From positions 124,001-188,000 of the forward strand of contig JACPUV010000026.1 in assembly GCA_016192105.1 (NCBI GenBank): DNA of 64,000 bases. Reading direction: 5' to 3'. This DNA comes from Sphingobacteriales bacterium. Lineage in GTDB: Bacteria > Bacteroidota > Bacteroidia > Chitinophagales > Chitinophagaceae. Made by a program: the position numbers and the translations under genes. Numbering within the stretch: the first letter of the stretch is position 1; each line of letters starts with the position of its first letter. The notes under the pieces are model-generated. The model did no database searches and was not told where the DNA came from. It saw only the letters and a list, made by a program, of their open reading frames with translations. This document shows positions 30,052-37,254 of this stretch, piece after piece.

Positions 30052-31848
30052 ATGAAGAATATTAACCCGGATGACTATTATAAAGAACGGATCGCCAGAC
30101 TCTCTTCCACGATCAGCCGCTTAAAGAAGAAAGCCCTGCTGCTGTCCTGGCTGCGGCTCTTCAGTTTCCTGGGGGCTGTATTATTGACATGGTTACTGCG
30201 GGAAAGTGGTGCCGGCTGGGCTGTCGCAGGGTTTATCACCGGGATGATTTTCTTTTTTTATTTTGTAAACCGCGATCTGGATAATAAAGCGATGATCGAA
30301 AACCTTAGCCGGCTGCTGCAGATCTGCAGGGATGAACGGCTGGCCCTTGATCACCAGTTCCATCATTTTCCGGATGGGACAAATTACCTGCCGGCCCTGC
30401 ATCCTTATGCGGCCGACCTTGACCTGTTTGGTAAAGCTTCTTTATTCCAGTATATCAACCGGACAAAATCAGAGCAGGCGGGGCTTTTGCTGGCCGGCTG
30501 GTTACTGGAACCTGCATCAGCAACAGAGATCATGTCCCGGCAAAAAGCGGCCGCGGAGCTGGCCTCCAAACCGGAATGGAATCAGCAGCTGCAATCCTGT
30601 GGTGCGGCAAAAGCAATAACTATAGCCGCAGAAAAAAATATCGGCGACTGGCTGCATGAGCCGGGCAGGCTGCTGCATGACAAAGCCTGGATCCTTCTCC
30701 GGTTTCTTTTCCCGGCTGCCAGTATCAGCAGCCTGGCCTTTTATATTGCCGGTACGATCAGTCCATCACAGTTTCTGACCCTGGCCACCGGTTTCCTCGC
30801 CATTGCCCTGGTTATTACCAAAAAACTGATGCCAGCCTGGGTCCGGCTGGGCAAGATCAGTGAGGAACTGGAGAGTCTTTCAGCAAGTATCCGGCATATC
30901 GAATCACAGGAGTTCAATGATGAGTTGATGAAGCAACATAAAGCTTCCTTTAGTAGCGGCAATAAAAAAGCATCGGAGAAAATAAAAACACTGAAAAAGA
31001 TCATGGACCGGCTCGATTACCGGCTGAACCCGGTGGTATTTATTCCGCTCAGCATTTTTTTCTGCTGGGACCTGCAGCAGGTATTTGCCCTTGAAAATTG
31101 GAAGGAGGAAAATAAGGAAGGCATCCGGCACTGGTTTGAATCCCTGGCAGTCATTGAAGCATTATCCGCTCTCGGTACTTTATCCTTCAATCATCCACAT
31201 TGGGTTTTCCCTGTTATCGAAACCAGTACGTTATTCGATGGGAAAGAACTCGGGCATCCCCTGATCCCGGAAAAGAAAAGGGTGAATAACAGTTTTCGTA
31301 CAGCCGGGGATGGGGTCATTAACCTCGTAACCGGTTCCAATATGGCGGGTAAGAGTACTTTCCTCCGCAGTTGTGGTATCAATATCGTACTTGCAATGGC
31401 GGGGGCTCCCGTCTGCGCGGCATCCCTGCGCCTGTCTCCCCTGAAAGTAATGAGCAGTATGCGGGTCAGCGACAACCTGGAAGAAAGTACATCCACTTTT
31501 TATGCTGAACTGAAGAAATTAAAAGCGATCATCGCAGCGGTAAACCGGAGAGAAAATGTATTCCTCCTCCTCGATGAGATCCTCCGCGGCACCAATTCCG
31601 GCGACCGCCATACAGGTTCGAAAGCACTGATACGTCAACTAATCGCTCAACAAGCCACCGGTATTGTAGCCTCACATGATCTTGAACTGGCAAAACTGGA
31701 AACTGACTATCCGGGACAACTGATCAATTACCATTTTGATGTCCGCATAGCCAATGAGGAACTGTATTTCGATTATACCCTCAAGGAAGGTGTATGCCAG
31801 AGTATGAATGCGTCGCTATTGATGAAGAAAATTGGCATTCGGATATAA
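30052..31848 (+). CDS. Membrane-anchored MutS-family ATPase
   Basis: A 598-residue MutS homologue. Two hydrophobic helices at about residues 28-70 and probably another pair around 215-260 put it in the inner membrane. The central part resembles the MutS core/lever, and the C-terminal ATPase has the Walker A GSNMAGKST (about residue 430), the LLLDEILRGTNSGDR Walker B/signature region and an ASHD switch. The mismatch-recognition and connector domains are missing. Such membrane MutS relatives are widespread in Bacteroidota but uncharacterised, so a role in mismatch repair should not be assumed. Confidence 0.88.
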   Translation: MKNINPDDYYKERIARLSSTISRLKKKALLLSWLRLFSFLGAVLLTWLLRESGAGWAVAGFITGMIFFFYFVNRDLDNKAMIENLSRLLQICRDERLALDHQFHHFPDGTNYLPALHPYAADLDLFGKASLFQYINRTKSEQAGLLLAGWLLEPASATEIMSRQKAAAELASKPEWNQQLQSCGAAKAITIAAEKNIGDWLHEPGRLLHDKAWILLRFLFPAASISSLAFYIAGTISPSQFLTLATGFLAIALVITKKLMPAWVRLGKISEELESLSASIRHIESQEFNDELMKQHKASFSSGNKKASEKIKTLKKIMDRLDYRLNPVVFIPLSIFFCWDLQQVFALENWKEENKEGIRHWFESLAVIEALSALGTLSFNHPHWVFPVIETSTLFDGKELGHPLIPEKKRVNNSFRTAGDGVINLVTGSNMAGKSTFLRSCGINIVLAMAGAPVCAASLRLSPLKVMSSMRVSDNLEESTSTFYAELKKLKAIIAAVNRRENVFLLLDEILRGTNSGDRHTGSKALIRQLIAQQATGIVASHDLELAKLETDYPGQLINYHFDVRIANEELYFDYTLKEGVCQSMNASLLMKKIGIRI

Positions 31849-31934
31849 GAAAGTCAAAAATCTTTAGCAGGATACCTGAAAAAAGTCCTTCACTACTAAA
31901 TACCAGGAAAATACTGCTTAGGACGGGCTGTTGA

Positions 31935-31984
31935 CCTGCCTACCGGCAGGCAGGCTACTAACTCCCGACTACTAACTCCCGACT
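31935..31984. repeat. Intergenic palindrome plus dispersed repeat, copy 2
   Basis: CCTGCC/GGCAGG hairpin (31935-31950, loop TACC) followed directly by tandem CTACTAACTCCCGA units. Positions 31961-31984 equal the reverse complement of 29179-29202 over 24 bases. Non-coding, between the MutS-like gene and rseP. Confidence 0.75.
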
Positions 31985-31988
31985 TGTT

Positions 31989-33362
31989 CTACCTTCCCCA
32001 GCCAAACCAGTCGTTCCCGTTTGCGTACAGCATCAGGCCAAGCAGCAAGATCATCCCCACCACCTGTGCATACTCCAGGAATTTTTCGTTGGGCTTGCGG
32101 CGGGTGATCATTTCGTAAAGGGTGAACATGACATGCCCCCCGTCCAGCGCCGGGATCGGAAGAATATTCATAAAGGCCAGGATCACGGAGAGCATAGCCG
32201 TCAGGCGCCAGAAAGATTCCCAGTCCCAGACAGGCGCAAAAATGGACCCCATGGATTTAAAGCCGCCAATCCCTTTAATACCACCGGTACCTGGCGTAAA
32301 TATGGTTTTGAACTGATCGATATAATCACTCAGCTCGGTATAAGTCATCTTAACCCCGGCAGGGAAAGCGGGCAGGAAATTGTATTTCGTTATTTCAAGT
32401 TTCAGCCAGCCGAGGCTGTCCAGCTGCTCGTAACTGCTGTAGGGATTAAAGCCAATTTGCCCCTCTTCATTGATCCGTGTTGTAAAACTGGTGTCTGCTC
32501 CATTCCGGCTAACGGTGAGCAACACCTGCTTATTTTTCTTTGTATCCAGGATATCCGACAATTCATCAAAGAAAGTGAACCGGGTAGTATCCAGTCCCAC
32601 GATAATATCATTTTTGCGCAACCCGGCTATATACGCACGGGAAGTGTCACTTACATTCGCCACCACGGCCGGGTACCGGGGTTCAATAAACCCTTTTCTT
32701 TTCTGGTTTTTGTTTTCCACCAGCTGGCCGATAAAATCTTTGGGCAGGTCCAGTATGATCCGTTGGCCGCCCCGCTCAATTTCAACTTTCTCCGCCGTGA
32801 TCAGTTTTTTCCGGAACCGGCTGAGATCATATACTTCTTTCCCGTCCACCCCGATAATGCGGTCCCCGGTTTTAAACCCGATCTTCATCAGCGTACTGTC
32901 TCCCACATGCACCCCGTATTTCATGGAACTGGACGGCACTTTCTTATCTCCCCAGATCATCAGTATAAAAGCATAGATCACAAAAGCTGTCAGGATATTC
33001 ATAATAACCCCGCCCAGCATGACGATCAGCCGTTGCCAGGCCGGTTTGCTGCGGAATTCCCATTCCTGCGGGGGCTGTTTCAATTGTTCTTTATCCATGC
33101 TCTCATCGATCATCCCGGCAATCTTCACATAACCGCCTAAGGGCAGCCAGCCAATACCGTACACGGTCTCCCCCACTTTTCTTTTCGCCAGGGAGAACCA
33201 GGGATCAAAAAAGAGAAAAAATTTCTCCACGCGGCATTTGAACCACCGGGCAGTGATATAATGACCGAATTCGTGCAGGATGACCAGTATGGATAAGGAC
33301 AATATTAATTGCCCGGCTTTGATACCCACCACGGCCCAGTTAATCGCTAAAAGACTCATCAT
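31989..33362 (-). CDS. rseP: RseP-like site-2 zinc metalloprotease
   Basis: A 457-residue M50 intramembrane protease. HEFGH (residues 30-34) in the first helix binds zinc together with the Asp in the NILPIPALDGGH segment near the C-terminus. Between them are membrane helices and two PDZ-like domains (about residues 130-330). Known to cut membrane-bound regulators such as anti-sigma factors and leftover signal peptides. Third gene of the GH3-dxr-rseP unit, 45 bases after dxr; dxr-rseP adjacency is common across bacteria. Confidence 0.95.
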   Translation of the reverse strand: MMSLLAINWAVVGIKAGQLILSLSILVILHEFGHYITARWFKCRVEKFFLFFDPWFSLAKRKVGETVYGIGWLPLGGYVKIAGMIDESMDKEQLKQPPQEWEFRSKPAWQRLIVMLGGVIMNILTAFVIYAFILMIWGDKKVPSSSMKYGVHVGDSTLMKIGFKTGDRIIGVDGKEVYDLSRFRKKLITAEKVEIERGGQRIILDLPKDFIGQLVENKNQKRKGFIEPRYPAVVANVSDTSRAYIAGLRKNDIIVGLDTTRFTFFDELSDILDTKKNKQVLLTVSRNGADTSFTTRINEEGQIGFNPYSSYEQLDSLGWLKLEITKYNFLPAFPAGVKMTYTELSDYIDQFKTIFTPGTGGIKGIGGFKSMGSIFAPVWDWESFWRLTAMLSVILAFMNILPIPALDGGHVMFTLYEMITRRKPNEKFLEYAQVVGMILLLGLMLYANGNDWFGWGR

Positions 33363-33407
33363 GGTATTAAAAATAAAATCCCGAATACATTCGGGACAAA
33401 TTCCGTT

Positions 33408-34577
33408 TTATAATTTGATAATATCTGCGGCAAAGTTACGGGCCTCCCCGTCGCTGTCAAAATATTCCTCCAGCGTGGGTTTTTCGATAAAAGGAATCTG
33501 CAGCATCGTTTTTTCAATCACATCGGTCATATCCAGGAAATTGATCCGGTTGCGGAGGAAGGCAAACACGGCTATTTCGTTGGCGGCATTCATCACACAA
33601 GGCAGGTTGCCTCCTTTCGCCAGGGCTTCCTGCGCCAGGGCCAGGTTCCGGAAGGTCTTGATATCCGGTTCTTCAAACGTAAGCGTACTCACTTTTTTGA
33701 AATCATACCGGGGAAAATGATTGGGGATGCGCCGGGGAAATGACAAGGCATACTGGATCGGCAGTTTCATATCCGGCAGCCCCATCTGGGCCTTGATGCT
33801 GCCATCTTCAAACTGTACCATACTGTGAATGATACTTTGCGGATGGATCACCACCTGGATCTGATCGGGCCGGAGGTTGAACAACCATTTTGCTTCAATC
33901 ATTTCCAGGCCTTTGTTCATCAGTGTGGCTGAATCGATCGTGATCTTGGCCCCCATGCTCCAGTTGGGGTGCTGCAGCGCATGCTCTCTTTTCACATTCA
34001 CCAGGTAATTGGGCTTGCGGCCGATAAAGGGTCCGCCGGAAGCGGTCAGGATCACTTTATCAATCCGGTTGCGCGTCTCTCCCACCAGGCATTGAAAAAT
34101 AGCCGAATGCTCCGAATCAACCGGGATGACCGGCACCCGGTGCTCCACCGCTTTCTGCATGATGATGTCCCCGGCAACCACCAGGGTTTCTTTATTGGCC
34201 AGCGCCACAGCCTTGCCCGCATAAATGGCATTCAGGGTGGGCTTTAACCCGGCATAACCGACAATGGCGGCCAGCATCAGGTCATAGCAATCCATGGAAG
34301 CTACTTCCTCCAGGGCCTTTTCCCCGGTGAATACCTTGATATCCGTGGAAGACAGGGCATCCTTCACCCGGCTGTATTTTTTTTCATCACCGATCACTAC
34401 CACATTGGGGTTAAACTGCAGGGCCTGCCGGATCAGCAAATCGTCATTACTTTGCGCGGTCAGCACTTCGGCGGAAAATTTATCGGCATTGTCCGCAATC
34501 ACAGCGAGCGCCTGCGTACCAATGGAACCGGTGGAACCAAAGACGGCAATCCGCTTTTTCGGTTGTTCATTACTCAT
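33408..34577 (-). CDS. dxr: 1-deoxy-D-xylulose 5-phosphate reductoisomerase
   Basis: A 389-residue enzyme for the second step of the MEP isoprenoid pathway. It has the NADPH-binding GSTGSIGTQALAV at the N-terminus, PVDSEHSAIFQCL, ASGGPF, and the NKGLEMIEAKWLF metal/substrate segment. Length and motifs are normal. Its start overlaps the end of the GH3-family gene by eight bases, and rseP follows. Confidence 0.97.
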   Translation of the reverse strand: MSNEQPKKRIAVFGSTGSIGTQALAVIADNADKFSAEVLTAQSNDDLLIRQALQFNPNVVVIGDEKKYSRVKDALSSTDIKVFTGEKALEEVASMDCYDLMLAAIVGYAGLKPTLNAIYAGKAVALANKETLVVAGDIIMQKAVEHRVPVIPVDSEHSAIFQCLVGETRNRIDKVILTASGGPFIGRKPNYLVNVKREHALQHPNWSMGAKITIDSATLMNKGLEMIEAKWLFNLRPDQIQVVIHPQSIIHSMVQFEDGSIKAQMGLPDMKLPIQYALSFPRRIPNHFPRYDFKKVSTLTFEEPDIKTFRNLALAQEALAKGGNLPCVMNAANEIAVFAFLRNRINFLDMTDVIEKTMLQIPFIEKPTLEEYFDSDGEARNFAADIIKL

Positions 34578-36084
34578 TTTTAATTCCCGGGTTTTCGGTC
34601 CATTTGGTTAATTCATCCGCAATCTTCCGGTCATTGCTCAGCCGGGGTACTTTGTTCTGTCCGCCCAATTTACCGATTGATTTCATGTAATCAATAAAGC
34701 CGTTTCTGCGGACCGGTGTTATTTTCAGCGGCCGCAGGATCGACCCGCTGATCAGGTCGTCATAATATACATTTTTCCGGCGCAGGGCCAGGTCCAGCCG
34801 GGCAGAAAAATCATTCATATCCCCCGGCGGCCGCTCAAACTCCACAAACCATTCGTGGTACGATTTGCCCTGGTCACTGCTGACAAAGGGCGCCACGGTA
34901 AACTCTGTAATATGCACATTCATCTCTTCGGCCACTTTTTGCATACTGAATTCCACTTCCTCCCCGATCACATGTTCCCCGAAAGCGGAAATAAAATGTT
35001 TGGTACGCCCGGATACAATCAGCCGGTATGGATCCACTGACACAAATTTTACCGTATCCCCGATATTATAGCCCCATAAACCCGCATTACTATTAATGAT
35101 GAGGGCATAATTCTCTCCCACTTTTACTTCCTTTAAGGAAAGCCGGGTGGGGTTTTCCGAAAAGATCTCCGCAGCCGGAACAAACTCAAAAAAGATGCCG
35201 CTGTTGGTATTCAGCAATAGTCCTTCTGCTTCCTGCGAATCCTGGAAAGCGAAGAACCCTTCACTGGCCGGGAACAATTCGATGGTGTCGATCTTCCGGC
35301 CGATACTTTCCATCAGCTTGGCTTTATAGGGTTCAAAGTTCACACCGCCCTGAACCATCACACTGAAATGGGGAAACAGTTCACCCACTTTTTTGCCGCT
35401 TCGCCTGATCAGTTCATCAAAATACATCTGCATCCAGGGGGGGATCCCGCTGATCAGGGTCATGTTCTGGTTGATGGTCTCATCCACGATCCGGCCCAGT
35501 TTGGTTTCCCATTCTTCGATACAATTCGTTTCATAAGAAGGCAGCTGGTTGGAGCGCAGGTACGGGGGCACATGGTGGTTTACGATCCCGCTGAGGCGGC
35601 CGGTCGGAATCCCACCCACCCTTTCCAGTTCAGGTGAGCCGGAAAGAAAGATCAGCTTCCCATCGGCAAATGCGGTATTCCCGGTCTCGGCCATATAACA
35701 AAGCAGGGCATTCCGGGCCGTATTGATATGATTGGGGATGGAATCCCTCGTAATCGGGATATACTTGGTACCGCTGGTGGTCCCGGAGGTCTTGGCAAAA
35801 TAGATCGGCTTCCCTTTCCAAAGCACATTGTGCTTTCCCTCCTTGATCTTTTCGATCCAAGGCTTCAACTGCTCATAGTCACGGACCCTAACGGCCTGCT
35901 TAAATCCCTCATAATCAGCAATTTTATCGAATCCGCAGGACTTGCCAAATTCCGTATTCCGGCCTGTTTTGAGGAGTTGTTTCAGGATGGCATCCTGGTC
36001 AGCCAGGGCCGTATTCATCCCCTTCCGGATACCTTTATATATATAGGAGGCAAAGGGTTTTGCCAGAAAAGACTTGATTTTCAT
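34570..36084 (-). CDS. GH3 auxin-responsive promoter family protein (acyl-amido synthetase fold)
   Basis: A 504-residue member of the GH3 branch of the adenylate-forming (ANL) superfamily. The ATP-binding loop TSGTTSGTKYIPIT (about residues 100-113) and the YGASEG-like motif region (ELFPASEGFFAFQD) are visible. Plant GH3 enzymes join amino acids to jasmonate or auxin through acyl adenylates. The bacterial substrates are unknown. It is the promoter-proximal gene of a unit with dxr and rseP and overlaps dxr by eight bases. Confidence 0.92.
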   Translation of the reverse strand: MKIKSFLAKPFASYIYKGIRKGMNTALADQDAILKQLLKTGRNTEFGKSCGFDKIADYEGFKQAVRVRDYEQLKPWIEKIKEGKHNVLWKGKPIYFAKTSGTTSGTKYIPITRDSIPNHINTARNALLCYMAETGNTAFADGKLIFLSGSPELERVGGIPTGRLSGIVNHHVPPYLRSNQLPSYETNCIEEWETKLGRIVDETINQNMTLISGIPPWMQMYFDELIRRSGKKVGELFPHFSVMVQGGVNFEPYKAKLMESIGRKIDTIELFPASEGFFAFQDSQEAEGLLLNTNSGIFFEFVPAAEIFSENPTRLSLKEVKVGENYALIINSNAGLWGYNIGDTVKFVSVDPYRLIVSGRTKHFISAFGEHVIGEEVEFSMQKVAEEMNVHITEFTVAPFVSSDQGKSYHEWFVEFERPPGDMNDFSARLDLALRRKNVYYDDLISGSILRPLKITPVRRNGFIDYMKSIGKLGGQNKVPRLSNDRKIADELTKWTENPGIKNE

Positions 36085-36117
36085 ACTTTCACGATGAGAA
36101 CCCGCCGGGGCGGGCTA

Positions 36118-36125
36118 CAAATATA
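36118..36125 (-). promoter_or_regulatory. Bacteroidota -7 promoter box for GH3-dxr-rseP (TATATTTG)
   Basis: Exact TAnnTTTG on the minus strand, 34 bases before the GH3-family start codon. A GC-rich CCCGCC/GGCGGG-like hairpin (36101-36114) sits between box and gene. Confidence 0.55.
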
Positions 36126-36180
36126 ACAGATGCCCCGGCAAAAAGAGGTTACTAAATGTTCATAAATCTTTGATTCCCCG

Positions 36181-36211
36181 TTTGCCACTTCAACTTTTCC
36201 CCTTACCTTTG
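36181..36211 (+). promoter_or_regulatory. Full Bacteroidota promoter of rplU-rpmA (TTTG-N19-TACCTTTG)
   Basis: The -33 element TTTG (36181-36184) and -7 box TACCTTTG (36204-36211) are both exact and 19 bases apart, the best promoter in the window. The transcript leader would carry the perfect 14-base palindrome CCCGAAATTTCGGG (36215-36228) just before the rplU start. Confidence 0.8.
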
Positions 36212-36237
36212 CCTCCCGAAATTTCGGGATAAATTTT

Positions 36238-36543
36238 ATGCGTATGATAGCTGTAGTAAAAGTAGCCGGGCAACAATACAAAGTGGAAAAAGACCAGACT
36301 TTGTACGTTCCTCATGTGGAAGGCAACACCGGCGATAAACTGGACCTGGAAGTGTTACTGGCGGATGCAGACGGCAAACTGTCTGTAGGCAGTTCTGTAA
36401 ACACCAAAGTACAGGCCGAGATCCTTGACCAGGTAAAGGGTGATACCGTGATCGCCTACAAACAAAAAAGGAGAAAAGGCTTCCACAAGAAAAGAGGTCA
36501 CCGTACAGCTTATACCAAAATCAAAGTAACCAGCATAGCTTAA
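36238..36543 (+). CDS. rplU: 50S ribosomal protein L21
   Basis: A 101-residue L21 protein of the large ribosomal subunit, with the family start IAVVKVAGQQYKVEKDQ and the rRNA-binding basic tail KQKRRKGFHKKRGHR. Two ATGs are possible (36238 and 36244); the second gives the more usual N-terminus. Followed by rpmA in the standard order. Confidence 0.97.
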   Translation: MRMIAVVKVAGQQYKVEKDQTLYVPHVEGNTGDKLDLEVLLADADGKLSVGSSVNTKVQAEILDQVKGDTVIAYKQKRRKGFHKKRGHRTAYTKIKVTSIA

Positions 36544-36555
36544 GTTTAGTGAAGA

Positions 36556-36626
36556 AGTTGATAAGTTAACAGGTTAACAAGTCAACTTATGAACTTATCA
36601 ACTAATAAACCTATCAACTAATAAAC
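36556..36626. repeat. Inverted and direct repeats in the rplU-rpmA spacer
   Basis: AGTTGATAAGTT (36556-36567) and AACTTATCAACT (36592-36603) form a perfect 12-base inverted repeat with a 24-base loop that itself holds GTTAAC repeats. ATCAACTAATAAAC then occurs twice in tandem. The AT-rich hairpin could slow transcription or protect mRNA ends between the two ribosomal genes. Confidence 0.7.
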
Positions 36627-36635
36627 TTTTAAAAG

Positions 36636-36896
36636 ATGGCACATAAGAAAGGTGAAGGTAGTGTAAAGAACGGCCGTGACTCACAAAGCAAGCGTCTTGG
36701 TGTAAAGATCTTCGGTGGTCAGCCTGCAATTTCCGGGAACATTATCGTTCGTCAGCGTGGTACAGTTTACCATCCTGGTAAGAATGTTGGTGTCGGAAAA
36801 GATTTCACTTTATTCGCATTGGCAGATGGAGTAGTTGAGTTTCGCAAAGCAAAAAATAACAGGACCCTTGTTTCTGTTGCCGTTGCTGAAGCGTAA
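36636..36896 (+). CDS. rpmA: 50S ribosomal protein L27
   Basis: An 86-residue L27. It starts [20 protein letters not shown] and contains [10 protein letters not shown] and the [10 protein letters not shown] segment, all typical. The N-terminus is the direct form, without the cleavable extension seen in Firmicutes. Pairs with rplU. Confidence 0.98.
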   Translation: MAHKKGEGSVKNGRDSQSKRLGVKIFGGQPAISGNIIVRQRGTVYHPGKNVGVGKDFTLFALADGVVEFRKAKNNRTLVSVAVAEA

Positions 36897-37005
36897 GCTC
36901 ATTTTACCCTTTTTGAATTTTGTGGAAAAAAAATTTGGGTAGTATAAAATAATTGTTATTTTTACTATTGTTAACCCATTTTACTAAACATTAAATTCAA
37001 AAAAA

Positions 37006-37098
37006 ATGGCTACTAAGAAAAAAGCTGCAAAAAAAGCTGTAAAAAAAGCTGCTCCCAAGAAAAAAGCCGCTAAGAAAGCTGCTAAGAAAAAGAAATAA
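37006..37098 (+). CDS. Lys/Ala-rich histone H1-like peptide, 30 aa
   Basis: A 30-codon ORF encoding 17 Lys and 9 Ala, with repeated KKAAKKA units, beginning MATKKKAAKKAV and ending KKKK. It resembles the C-terminal tail of histone H1 and bacterial Hc1-like nucleoid proteins, here with nothing else attached. It is followed after 27 bases by a strong terminator, which supports a dedicated transcript. Likely binds DNA or RNA through charge; that is inference. Confidence 0.75.
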   Translation: MATKKKAAKKAVKKAAPKKKAAKKAAKKKK

Positions 37099-37125
37099 GT
37101 TTTATTGTTTCTTAAAAAGAAATAG

Positions 37126-37158
37126 AAAGTCCTTCGAAATTCGAAGGACTTTTTTTTG
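37126..37158. terminator. Strong intrinsic terminator after the H1-like gene
   Basis: AAAGTCCTTCGAA (37126-37138) and TTCGAAGGACTTT (37140-37152) form a near-perfect palindrome followed by a run of T; with the A-run before it, it could work in both directions. Confidence 0.9.
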
Positions 37159-37254
37159 CCCCTGCAGGTTGAGAACGGCAAACTGAGCAACGAACTGTGG
37201 CCCGTGGCCCTGGTCCATTGACAAAAAAACCCCGGGAAACACTAAATTCGTTTC

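Noticed and set aside
32133..33140. 335-codon plus-strand ORF opposite rseP
   Set aside because: It lies wholly within rseP, which has full protease motifs; the antisense frame has no domain and odd composition.
36556..36626. Repeats in the rplU-rpmA spacer as a CRISPR array
   Set aside because: Units are too short and lack regular spacers; no cas genes in the window.
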